A stretch of 64,000 nt of DNA. Origin: Dehalococcoidia bacterium. Lineage in GTDB: Bacteria > Chloroflexota > Dehalococcoidia > UBA3495. Below, in pieces: positions 9,445-15,900 of this stretch. The position numbers were made by a program, and so were the translations under genes. Numbering within the stretch: the first letter of the stretch is position 1; each line of letters begins with the position of its first letter. The notes below the pieces were generated by a model, which saw only the letters and a list, made by a program, of their open reading frames with translations, had not been told where the DNA came from and made no database searches. Location of the stretch: positions 1 through 64,000 of the forward strand of contig JASMCQ010000047.1 of the NCBI GenBank assembly GCA_030753265.1, read 5' to 3'.

Positions 9445-10224
9445 TTATTTTGACCCGAAGAGCTTCGAGAAGAACCCCGGCTTGCGCTCGCTCTCTCCGG
9501 AGCCGCCCGAGACTCCTCCGCCGGAGCCGTTGCTGAAACGGCCCTCGAGTGCGGTTAGCCACTCGCGCTCGGCGGGATCGATCTCATCTTGAACCCATTG
9601 GATTATCCAGCGGGGATCATCGGCCCCTTCTTCGGTCAGGATCTGCTTGACCATGTCAAGCTGTTCCTGCTCGCTCATCCGTTCCTTTACCACGGAGCAC
9701 ACAAACGCTTCTTCATTCTCGAAGTGATCGTACTCTAGGATTCGAAGCGCCATGATCCGCCGGTACAGGTGCCTCCTGGTCCGGCCGGTAACGGTGCTCT
9801 CCCCTAGCGCGGCCTTCAAGGCGGCCTCAACCTCTTGTGCCTTATCCGCCAGCTCCTGGTGCTGACCGTCCTCCATAGAGAGCATGGCAGCTTTCACGCT
9901 CTCTTCCAATCCGGCTCCATCGCCCTTTTCGATGAAACCCACCAGGCCTGTGCCCTGAGCCGCCAGCTCGGCGTGCTCGGACTCGTTGTCCCGGGCCGGC
10001 TGACAATCGGTCAAGGGGGCGGTCATGACCTTATCTTCGATGGTGGCGTGATAGAGCAGTTGCTTCATCCAGAACATGAAAGCTTCTTTAAGTGCTCCCA
10101 GGTCGCCGCCGCTCTGCGCCTCGGCCGCCAACGCCTCCGTCCGCTCCGACTGGGCCCGGAAGGCTTTGTGCATCAGGATCATCATGTCAATGGGGGCCTC
10201 AAGTTTGGTAGTCTCCAATGCCAT
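9445..10224 (-). CDS. Hemerythrin-like (HHE) protein, paralogue 1
   Basis: A 259-residue all-helical protein with histidine and acidic residues spaced as in HHE cation-binding domains: LMHKAFRAQ near residue 18, LLYHATIEDKVM near 60, SEHAEL near 83, DGQHQEL near 120 and YDHFENEEAFV near 170. These suggest two pseudo-repeats of a four-helix bundle able to hold a di-iron centre for oxygen, NO or peroxide sensing or storage. The C-terminal 30 residues are a Gly/Ser linker ending in KPGFFSKLFGSK, which may contact membrane or a partner. AGGAGG precedes the ATG. It shares DDPRWI and the overall plan with the next gene upstream, so the pair arose by duplication. Binding of iron is inferred. Confidence 0.6.
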   Translation of the reverse strand: MALETTKLEAPIDMMILMHKAFRAQSERTEALAAEAQSGGDLGALKEAFMFWMKQLLYHATIEDKVMTAPLTDCQPARDNESEHAELAAQGTGLVGFIEKGDGAGLEESVKAAMLSMEDGQHQELADKAQEVEAALKAALGESTVTGRTRRHLYRRIMALRILEYDHFENEEAFVCSVVKERMSEQEQLDMVKQILTEEGADDPRWIIQWVQDEIDPAEREWLTALEGRFSNGSGGGVSGGSGESERKPGFFSKLFGSK

Positions 10225-10474
10225 CGTCAGACCTCCTTGCTCTTTTCGTGGAATGTGTGGTCCGCCACACCCGATAGGCGCTGTCCGCCAGAAATCGAGA
10301 GCCGGAACGTTCGGTCAGTCTAGCTTTTCCGAGCCGTTGCCGTCAAGAGGGTGAAGAATCTCCGATTCTGCTCTCCCACTTTCTGCCGGGCCAAAGCCAT
10401 GGGGCGCGCTCGCCGGGCCGGCCTTTCAGCGGGTCTGTGTTGGCGGCGCCCGGCTCGGGGAGCCGCGGGTCCCG

Positions 10475-11116
10475 CTAGCCATCTGAGGGCACCGACCCAT
10501 TGAAACGGGCCTCCAGGTCCGCCAGCAGCTTCTGCTCGCCCGAACTCAAATCCCGGGTTACCCAGTCAACTATCCAGCGGGGGTCGTCGGCCTGATCGTC
10601 GATTAAGAGGGCCCTGGCCACCGTGAGCTGCTGCTCCTCGGTCAGCCGCTGGCGCACCATGGGCAGGACCAATGCCTCCTCGGATTCCAGGTGGTCTTCC
10701 TGAGTTATCCGCAGGGAGACTACCTGCCGGTAAAGGTGTTGCTTCGTGCGGGTGATGATGCTGGTCGCTCCAATATCCTCGTCCAGCACTGTCAGCACCT
10801 CTTGGACTTGTTCGACCAACTCCTCGTGTTCGGCATCCTCCTGGGCCAACAGGGCCATTTTCACCCTCACCGATAATTCCGCTTCCCCGTCTTCCGACTC
10901 TTCTCGCTTGCCCATATCGGCGCCCATCTCCGCTTCGGCGTGATACAAGAGGGCCGTTGCCCAAGAGTTGAAAGCCAGCTTGAAGGTTTGCAGGCTGCTG
11001 CCGTCCTCCAGGTCTACCACCGCCTTTTCCGTTCGGACGGCCTCGGCGCGCAGCGCCTTGTGGATCAGAAACATCACATCTAAAGGTTGCTCTAGGCTGG
11101 TGATTTCGGACGACAT
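10475..11116 (-). CDS. Hemerythrin-like (HHE) protein, paralogue 2
   Basis: A 213-residue paralogue of the gene at 9445-10224. The shared landmarks are an N-terminal LIHKALRAEAVRTE, LLYHAEAE, EDAEHEELVEQVQE, TKQHLYRQVVSLR, EDHLESEEALVLPM and DDPRWIVDWV. The glycine-rich C-terminal tail of paralogue 1 is missing. AGGAGG lies eight bases before the ATG. The two genes point the same way with 250 bases between them, so they may be co-regulated or separately promoted. An iron or oxygen-related role is inferred from the histidine pattern only. Confidence 0.6.
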   Translation of the reverse strand: MSSEITSLEQPLDVMFLIHKALRAEAVRTEKAVVDLEDGSSLQTFKLAFNSWATALLYHAEAEMGADMGKREESEDGEAELSVRVKMALLAQEDAEHEELVEQVQEVLTVLDEDIGATSIITRTKQHLYRQVVSLRITQEDHLESEEALVLPMVRQRLTEEQQLTVARALLIDDQADDPRWIVDWVTRDLSSGEQKLLADLEARFNGSVPSDG

Positions 11117-11927
11117 CCGAGACCTCCTCAGTGATGTTGCTCCAGTGATGTTGCTCCGTTTCCAACCGGCCGTACCCGCAGCCGAGACACCAAGAATCGT
11201 TTCGCCTCCTCTGGGGCCCGCGCCTCAGAGAATACTGGATGTTGATATGAATCCGGTTATTATATTGGTTATTTGAGGGATTGTCACATCATGTAAGAAT
11301 CAATTCTCCTTTGACTGGAAATCAGGGTTCGGAGCACGAAACCTTTGGTCATTTCGTTCACTCGGGCGGTCCTGCCTCCGGAGTCTCGTTTCGGGCCGAG
11401 TTTCGCTCGCCGACGACCGGGCCCCCGGAAATGAAAAAGGATTATCTTGGGCAACACCGCCGGGGACGAAGCGAGCCGCCGGAAGGCTGGATCGGGGAAT
11501 GCGCCGGGGGCCTTGACCCCACCCGGGAGCCGGACGATCCTTCCCAATCGCGTTGGCCAGGAGCGCGGCCTGCCAAGCCCGGAAGGCGGGCATCGCGTTC
11601 CCAGCGTGGGATTTCCCGGCGCACCGCGTCTCGTTCAGCATCTCACGAAAGACCTGCTTCGGTGGCAGGTCCAAAGAGTAGCTGAACCGAACTGACAACT
11701 TGAACTGATCGCCTTACTAAGGACCCCTCCACCGCATCGACCGACCGCTGCCGAAGGCCAACCCCTCGCCGGGCACAGGGTGCGGCCCGGAATCTTGGCG
11801 CAGACTACTTACCGTCTACCACCGGGGCGCTATTCATTCAACGCCCCGGTGGTAAAACCGGGCACCAGGGGACGCCAGACATTCAACGATGTTGGAAGCG
11901 GCTGGAGGAGTTCCGTCTATCCGCCAG
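11117..11927. other. Large intergenic region, no gene recognised
   Basis: About 810 bases. Open frames here have composition typical of antisense shadows and no recognisable motifs. A/T-rich bases at 11235-11310 probably contain the promoter for the hemerythrin-like gene at 11116. The only clear structure is the inverted repeat at 11817-11854. Confidence 0.5.
11817..11854. repeat. Perfect 13-bp inverted repeat downstream of aquaporin
   Basis: TACCACCGGGGCG at 11817-11829 is repeated as its exact reverse complement at 11842-11854, with a 12-base loop. It lies about 75 bases beyond the stop of the minus-strand aquaporin gene and may end or protect that transcript, although no T-tract follows. 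Confidence 0.5.
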
Positions 11928-12704
11928 TTATCTCTTGCCCCACAGTCTCCCCGTGAACACTCCATCGTAGATTATTCCGGCAATGGCGGCCCCGCCCAAC
12001 GGCCCAACCCAGTAGATCCAGTGGTCCGTCCACATCTCGGCAGCCAACGCCGGACCCAAAGCCCGGGCCGGATTCATGGCCGCTCCGGTCAATCCCCAGG
12101 CCAGGAGAGTCCCCACGACCACAATCAGGCCCACGGCTATCGGAGCGACGGGTGACGCCCCTTCACCGGGACCGATGACGGCCGCCAACATCACGAAGAC
12201 CAGGACGAAGCCGAGGATCAACTCGATGACCAGGGCCGACCCAAGGTTATCCACCGCGATCGGATTCCACGCCACGCCACCCAAATTCCCTTCGATGCCT
12301 ATCGCGACGTCAGTCAGCACCACCTTGAGAATATATGAGGCGACGATGGCGCCGGCTACTTGGCCAATCACATACACGACGCCTTTGGCCACGCCCATGC
12401 GTCCGGTGACCACGGCGCCAAAGGTTACCGCCGGATTGATGTGCCCACCGGAGATACCGACGGTCAGGGCCACCAATGCCATGTAGGTGAACCCCAAGGC
12501 CAAGGCGATTGCCACTAGTCTGGCACTGCCGGTCAAGACCGTGGCATCCGCCGCCACGTTGCCGGAAAGGACGTCCAGGGCACCCGTGGCGATGATGGCG
12601 CCCGTCCCGACGAGAACGAACACCAAGACGCCGATGGTCTCTGCCACCACCCCTCTCCACGTGTCGACTGACGTGAGGTCTCCAATGCCCAGTATTTTGT
12701 CCAT
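11928..12704 (-). CDS. Aquaporin / MIP family channel
   Basis: A 258-residue membrane protein of the major intrinsic protein family, with six hydrophobic segments and two pore half-helices. The first NPA box is in SGGHINPAVTF (N at about 90) and the second in GAAMNPARALGPAL (N at about 211), with the Arg after the second NPA that forms the selectivity filter. This fits an AqpZ-like water channel or close relative; glycerol or other small solutes cannot be excluded. The ATG follows TAAAGGAGGT on the minus strand. The gene lies downstream of the mer-type operon on the same strand but about 590 bases away, so it is probably separately transcribed. Confidence 0.88.
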   Translation of the reverse strand: MDKILGIGDLTSVDTWRGVVAETIGVLVFVLVGTGAIIATGALDVLSGNVAADATVLTGSARLVAIALALGFTYMALVALTVGISGGHINPAVTFGAVVTGRMGVAKGVVYVIGQVAGAIVASYILKVVLTDVAIGIEGNLGGVAWNPIAVDNLGSALVIELILGFVLVFVMLAAVIGPGEGASPVAPIAVGLIVVVGTLLAWGLTGAAMNPARALGPALAAEMWTDHWIYWVGPLGGAAIAGIIYDGVFTGRLWGKR

Positions 12705-13293
12705 CGGTCTACCTCCTTTAGACAGTTATCCAAGCCGATGCCGGACTGTGCCGGCACAACTCCCTCGGTGGTGCCGGCCCCGCGGGCCGGCGTTCTTGGC
12801 AGGCTCCCGGCGTACCCAGGGGCAAAAGAACAATTGGGGCAACGGCACTTCTGCGCCGGAGCCCCACTGCACCCATCCCGCCGGTCCCGACGAAAAGCGC
12901 GTATCGGATGGCTAGTTTACGTCGAGTGACAAGCTAAATATCGATAGAAGCTTCCCAATATCATTGAGTGCCCCGAGGCTACCATGGAAACCAAGATTTT
13001 GCAATGCAATCCTGCATCCTAATTCGGCCACACCTGAATAGGCGGGCCCCGGCTGACGCTCAGGCGATGCGGTTCTCCAATTTCATAGCCAACACGTCAT
13101 TGCTGAGACCGAGGGTTGTGGGCAGCTTGGTTCTGATCCCGGATAGAGGCGCGTCCGGGGCCGAGTCTCGCAAGCCGGCGACAGCCATCAGGAGGACCCC
13201 GGCGCCAATCGCGCTTACGGCCCGGCCCCGCGCCGGACTTCCAGTTGTCATCAGCAACCCTTCATGTGCATCAGACATTTGTAAACCCAGCCC
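12705..13293. other. Intergenic region between merB-like gene and aquaporin
   Basis: About 590 bases. It contains GC-rich short hairpins near 12760-12800 (CCGGCCCCGCGGGCCGG) and an A/T-rich stretch near 12930-12970 that could carry the aquaporin promoter. One short minus-strand frame at 13060-13278 is listed separately. Confidence 0.4.
13060..13278 (-). CDS. Possible small ORF after merB-like gene, unknown
   Basis: A 72-residue frame in the same reading frame as the merB-like gene, starting five codons after its stop. It has one hydrophobic stretch (AVSAIGAGVLLMAVAGL) and no recognisable family. No good ribosome binding site is visible. It could be a small membrane protein of the operon or non-coding. 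Confidence 0.2.
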   Translation of the reverse strand: MSDAHEGLLMTTGSPARGRAVSAIGAGVLLMAVAGLRDSAPDAPLSGIRTKLPTTLGLSNDVLAMKLENRIA

Positions 13294-14154
13294 TCATGCC
13301 AGCGACTCCAGGAACCGGTCGACCGGCATCCAGTCGCCATGGCTTGGCAACTCTCCTCCACCCCAGTCCCGCAGGTGCTCTTCCGACCGGAAGAGGTTAT
13401 TATTGCCTCAGGTGCCGCCCCGGTAGACGACGGTCTCATCCGGGGACACGCGAGCCAGCGCTCCGTCCGCAACGCCGATCTGAATCCGGTCCACACAATG
13501 GGCGCAGGCGTCGTCGAGGGTCAGCGACCGTCCCCGGTACTGGCTGCTGACCAGCAGCAAGAAGTCCACGGCTCAGGATATTCCGAACCGCTCTCCCGTA
13601 TCCAGAGTCACCGTATGGAAGGAAAACCCAAGCCCATCCAGCAGGCGCTCGTGACCTTCGTTAAGGGAGTAGTGAGCGGCGCGCCGGCCATCCTCGATGA
13701 AAAGGAAGTCGATCAGGCCCAGCATGCGGAGGGCACGGTGAACACCCTGAACCGTGAGACCGAGAACCGCCGCTGTCTCCTCGGGGCGGGGCAGTGGCAA
13801 ACCCTCGCGGTGGGCCATCAAAATATGCCGCGCCACCAGTTTCTCATCCTCGGAGAGCAGGATAGATGCCGGGTGCCAGGTATCCACCTGGTCAGCCCAT
13901 CGCTTGGAGAACCCCCCCTCCCCGGCCAGGGCCTCATCCGGCAGCCGTCCTAGGGACGCCAATATCTCGCGCTGCTTTTCGGGGCCGAGGAGCGTGCCGC
14001 GCCACTGCCCCTCCAGCCGGCCGGCCAGCCGCCAGCGCAGGCCCGGATCGTCGGGGAGGCCCAACCGCTCCATGGCCTGAGGGATGCTGGTGAGGCGCAA
14101 GCCGGTGGACCAGTCCGAGGTCAGAACATCTTCCAGCCGGTGTTCGGATTCCAA
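13294..14154 (-). CDS. merB-like: Organomercurial lyase (MerB)-like protein with two predicted selenocysteines
   Basis: Reading through two in-frame UGA codons (13573-13575 and 13408-13410) gives a 286-residue MerB-family protein. The N-terminal part has the winged-helix region (about 100-160) and GFSFHTVTLDTGERFG. The first UGA is residue 194 in S-U-A-V-D-F; MerB has Cys96-x-x-Asp99 there, and Asp197 is kept. A CAHC pair follows at 217-220. The second UGA is residue 249 in GGT-U-GNNNLFRSEEHL, where MerB has Cys159 before its FF(A/R)S segment. MerB breaks carbon-mercury bonds with exactly this Cys, Asp, Cys set, so both sulfurs would be replaced by selenium. Each UGA has a GGUC-loop hairpin downstream. 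The frame is open and family-like after both UGAs and ends at UGA 13294-13296, which lacks such a hairpin. TTG start with GGAG upstream. Third or fourth gene of the merR operon. Alternative: a decayed merB with two coincident nonsense mutations, much less likely. Confidence 0.87.
13378..13395 (-). promoter_or_regulatory. SECIS-like hairpin for merB UGA at 13408-13410
   Basis: In the minus-strand RNA, CUCUUCC pairs perfectly with GGAAGAG around a GGUC tetraloop. The loop starts 20 bases after the UGA. The E. coli fdhF SECIS has the same GGUC loop 19 bases after its UGA. The element is inside the coding sequence (LFRSEE), as bacterial SECIS elements are. Confidence 0.85.
13543..13558 (-). promoter_or_regulatory. 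SECIS-like hairpin for merB UGA at 13573-13575
   Basis: In the minus-strand RNA, GCUGCU pairs with AGCAGC around a GGUC tetraloop, six base pairs in all. The loop starts 21 bases after the UGA, nearly the same geometry as the second merB hairpin and the grdB hairpins. Confidence 0.8.
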
Positions 14155-14157
14155 AAC

Positions 14158-14565
14158 CTACTCCACGCAACAGGCCATCATCGATACATCGTGGGTGAAG
14201 GCCTGGGCCACCCGTTTGATGCCTTCACTAAAGGTCCGAAAAACGTGCAGAGTATCGATGAGGTCGTCAACGGTCAGGCCGAACTTCACGGCTAGGGTGG
14301 CCTCATGAATCAAGTCGGCCGCGTTGGGCGCGACGATGTGCACCCCCAGGACCTTGGAGCTTCGCGGGTGGATGGCCATCTTGAAGACTCCCCGTTCCTC
14401 TTTGAGGGCCTGGGCCTTGGGAACGGCATCCATGTAGATGGTGCGACAAGAGCAGGCGTTGAAGCGCTGCATCTCCTGGTCCTCGGTGAGGCCCACGGCG
14501 GCCACCTGGGGATTGGTGAACACGGCGTGGGGTACGTGCTCGTAGTTGATGCTGCGCACCGGCAC
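14158..14565 (-). CDS. merA-like (fragment): Mercuric reductase C-terminal dimerisation domain, truncated
   Basis: About 135 residues matching only the C-terminal pyridine-nucleotide-disulfide oxidoreductase dimerisation domain of Mer[21 protein letters not shown] at the start, [17 protein letters not shown] in the middle, and a C-terminal MMACCVE whose vicinal Cys pair is the MerA feature that hands Hg(II) to the active site. The FAD- and NADPH-binding domains (over 300 residues) are absent; the space upstream is filled by the glutaredoxin gene. The frame is intact and the CC pair is kept, so it may be a working separate domain, or the remnant of a deletion. GTG 14565 is a tentative start without a clear ribosome binding site. 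It lies between the glutaredoxin and merB-like genes, ending four bases before the merB start. Confidence 0.6.
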   Translation of the reverse strand: MPVRSINYEHVPHAVFTNPQVAAVGLTEDQEMQRFNACSCRTIYMDAVPKAQALKEERGVFKMAIHPRSSKVLGVHIVAPNAADLIHEATLAVKFGLTVDDLIDTLHVFRTFSEGIKRVAQAFTHDVSMMACCVE

Positions 14566-14608
14566 GGTCCCATTGGGCGGTTCTTCGTTGACTCGGGCGC
14601 CGGGCAGG

Positions 14609-14845
14609 TTATGCCGCCAGCAACCTCTCGAGCTTTTGGCGGTCGAAGCCGACGACCACCTCTCCATCTATCACGGTAACCGGCGTGGTCAGAACCCCGA
14701 TTCTGGTCAGTTCAGTCATGGCCGAGGCATCGTTGATGATGTCCCTCACCTGGAATGAGATACCGGTCTGGGAAAGAAACTCTTCCGTGCGGTCACAGAA
14801 GTGTCAACCATCGGGCTGAACGTAAAGGAGAACACGAGGGGCCAT
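14609..14845 (-). CDS. Glutaredoxin/thioredoxin-like selenoprotein (U-x-x-C)
   Basis: Reading UGA 14804-14806 as Sec gives a complete 78-residue glutaredoxin/NrdH-like protein: [23 protein letters not shown], with the active site U14-H-F-C17 where the family has C-x-x-C after the first beta strand. Downstream, [15 protein letters not shown] supplies the cis-proline loop and last strands, ending ERLLAA-stop. ATG 14845 is preceded by GGAGG seven bases upstream. No ordinary ORF covers this gene because the UGA is at codon 14. It sits between merR and the MerA domain and could recycle the selenols of the MerB-like enzyme or pass bound metal along. From memory, NCBI family models include thioredoxin-like (seleno)protein SaoT and MerB-like SaoL in a proposed selenocysteine-assisted organometal system, which this may match; not checked. 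Confidence 0.82.
14771..14786 (-). promoter_or_regulatory. Possible SECIS hairpin for glutaredoxin UGA
   Basis: In the minus-strand RNA GGAAG can pair with CUUUCC-type bases (five pairs, one G-U) around a six-base loop AGUUUC, whose second base is G, starting 23 bases after the UGA. A competing stronger stem (CUUCUGUG with CACGGAAG, loop ACCG) lies closer to the UGA. Weaker evidence than for the merB and grdB elements. Confidence 0.4.
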
Positions 14846-14935
14846 GTATTTGCCTCCGCTGGTATTGGTTCCGGGTTGCTCGAAGATCGGGCCGGCTCCG
14901 ACAGTAGCCGCCGTTTCCCGGCCGGATTGACCTGG

Positions 14936-15421
14936 TCAAAGGCCCCGGCCGCTTCCTCTGGCCCCCGCCTTTCCTACCCGGCGGTCGTCGAGCCAGCCCA
15001 CGGCTGCCTCCCCTTCGGCGGGTGCGCTTCCCTCGATGATCCCGCATATGTCTCCGCCTAACGGTCTGCAGTCCACCAGGCCGCCCGCCTGGTCTCGCAG
15101 CGTGGAAAGCTCGGCCCGGAACTCATGGAGTTCCGCGATGGCCTTCTCAACCTGGGACAGTTTTTCTTCGAGAAGCGTTCGAACGTGGACGCACGTGGGT
15201 TCCCGGCGGTCGTGTAGCTGCAGGACGCTCTTGATCTCACTCAGCGAGAGGCCAAGGCGTTTGGCTTTTAGAACGAAGTCCAGCCGTTTCGCATCGGCTT
15301 CGCCGTAGACCCTGTATCCGGACGTGGTGCGGACAGGCTCGGGCAGCAAGCCCTCCCCTTCGTAGAAGCGGATGGTTTTCGCCGTCAGGCCAGTTGCCGC
15401 CGCCAGCTCACCGATTCTCAC
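14936..15421 (-). CDS. merR-like: MerR family metal-responsive regulator
   Basis: A 161-residue MerR-family activator. The N-terminal winged helix reads MRIGELAAATGLTAKTIRFY, with the usual EGLLPEPVRTTSGYRVY wing. A long dimerisation helix follows. Cysteines at about 77, 118 and 126 match the spacing of the three Hg(II)-binding cysteines of Tn21 MerR (82, 117, 126), arguing for a thiophilic metal or organometal ligand. GTG start with GGAGG seven bases upstream. It is the first gene of the operon and is followed after 90 bases by the Sec-glutaredoxin. It presumably binds the dyad just upstream, repressing and, with metal, activating its own operon by untwisting the long spacer. Confidence 0.88.
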   Translation of the reverse strand: MRIGELAAATGLTAKTIRFYEGEGLLPEPVRTTSGYRVYGEADAKRLDFVLKAKRLGLSLSEIKSVLQLHDRREPTCVHVRTLLEEKLSQVEKAIAELHEFRAELSTLRDQAGGLVDCRPLGGDICGIIEGSAPAEGEAAVGWLDDRRVGKAGARGSGRGL

Positions 15422-15450
15422 AGGCCAACCTCCAGAGACCGCCTGAATCG

Positions 15451-15482
15451 ATTATAAACCTTCCATTTGAATGGAAGGTCAA
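15451..15482 (-). promoter_or_regulatory. MerR-type promoter and operator of the mer-like operon
   Basis: On the minus strand TTGACC (-35) and TATAAT (-10) are 20 bases apart. Between them, overlapping the -35, sits a perfect 10-bp inverted repeat ACCTTCCATT-CA-AATGGAAGGT (15458-15479). An over-long spacer with a central dyad is the hallmark of MerR-activated promoters. The -10 is about 30 bases upstream of the merR GTG, so merR heads the transcript. Confidence 0.88.
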
Positions 15483-15900
15483 GGGGGGTGATTCTGGTCC
15501 CGGAGTGAGGTTTGATGCGTGGCGGGGATAGGGGGTTAATTCGTACCCACCAGCTTTCCATTAATTAGGTGGAACCGGGGAGCGGCCGCCGGAGCCTTGC
15601 GCCTCCTTCTATTTGACAGCTAACAGATATGCAACTATCCTAACGTCGATCCGTGGTTTGGCTGGTGCGAGAAGGCTGGCTCTACCGTGGCTTGATCCGC
15701 AAACCCGTCCATCCAGCATCCATCCCGCCATGCTCTGGGGAAACCGGCGCGTGGCAGGTGAAAAGGCGGACGTCCGCGTTGGCGAAGCGCCGGCCAACCC
15801 TTGGCCAAGGTGCGGAGTCCCCGCCGCTTTCCGGCCCGCATCGGGCCGGCTTTTCGACCAAATTGCCCAATTCATTCTTTCTTTAAGTAAGGTGGAAATC
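15483..15900. other. Intergenic region upstream of binding-protein gene
   Basis: About 420 bases with no recognisable gene, although the frame of the downstream lipoprotein is open back to 15613. AT-rich DNA at 15530-15565 may contain the promoter for the downstream transporter. A terminator-like hairpin lies at 15831-15854. Confidence 0.45.
15831..15854 (+). terminator. Terminator-like hairpin in leader of binding-protein gene
   Basis: CCGGCCCG and CGGGCCGG pair around a three-base loop and are followed by CTTTT. It is upstream of the lipoprotein gene at 15901, so it may be an attenuator or the end of an unseen leader transcript. Confidence 0.3.

Noticed and set aside
11300..11698. Frames of 130 residues on both strands in the 11.1-11.9 kb gap
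   Set aside because: Neither shows family motifs or a ribosome binding site, and composition is that of non-coding GC-rich DNA.
13294..13296. A third selenocysteine at the end of merB
   Set aside because: No GG-loop hairpin follows within 40 bases, the protein has already reached family length, and the downstream residues do not resemble MerB.
14158..14667. Treating the MerA-like frame as starting at ATG 14667
   Set aside because: The first 29 codons overlap the Sec-glutaredoxin in another frame and lack MerA similarity; homology begins near 14560.
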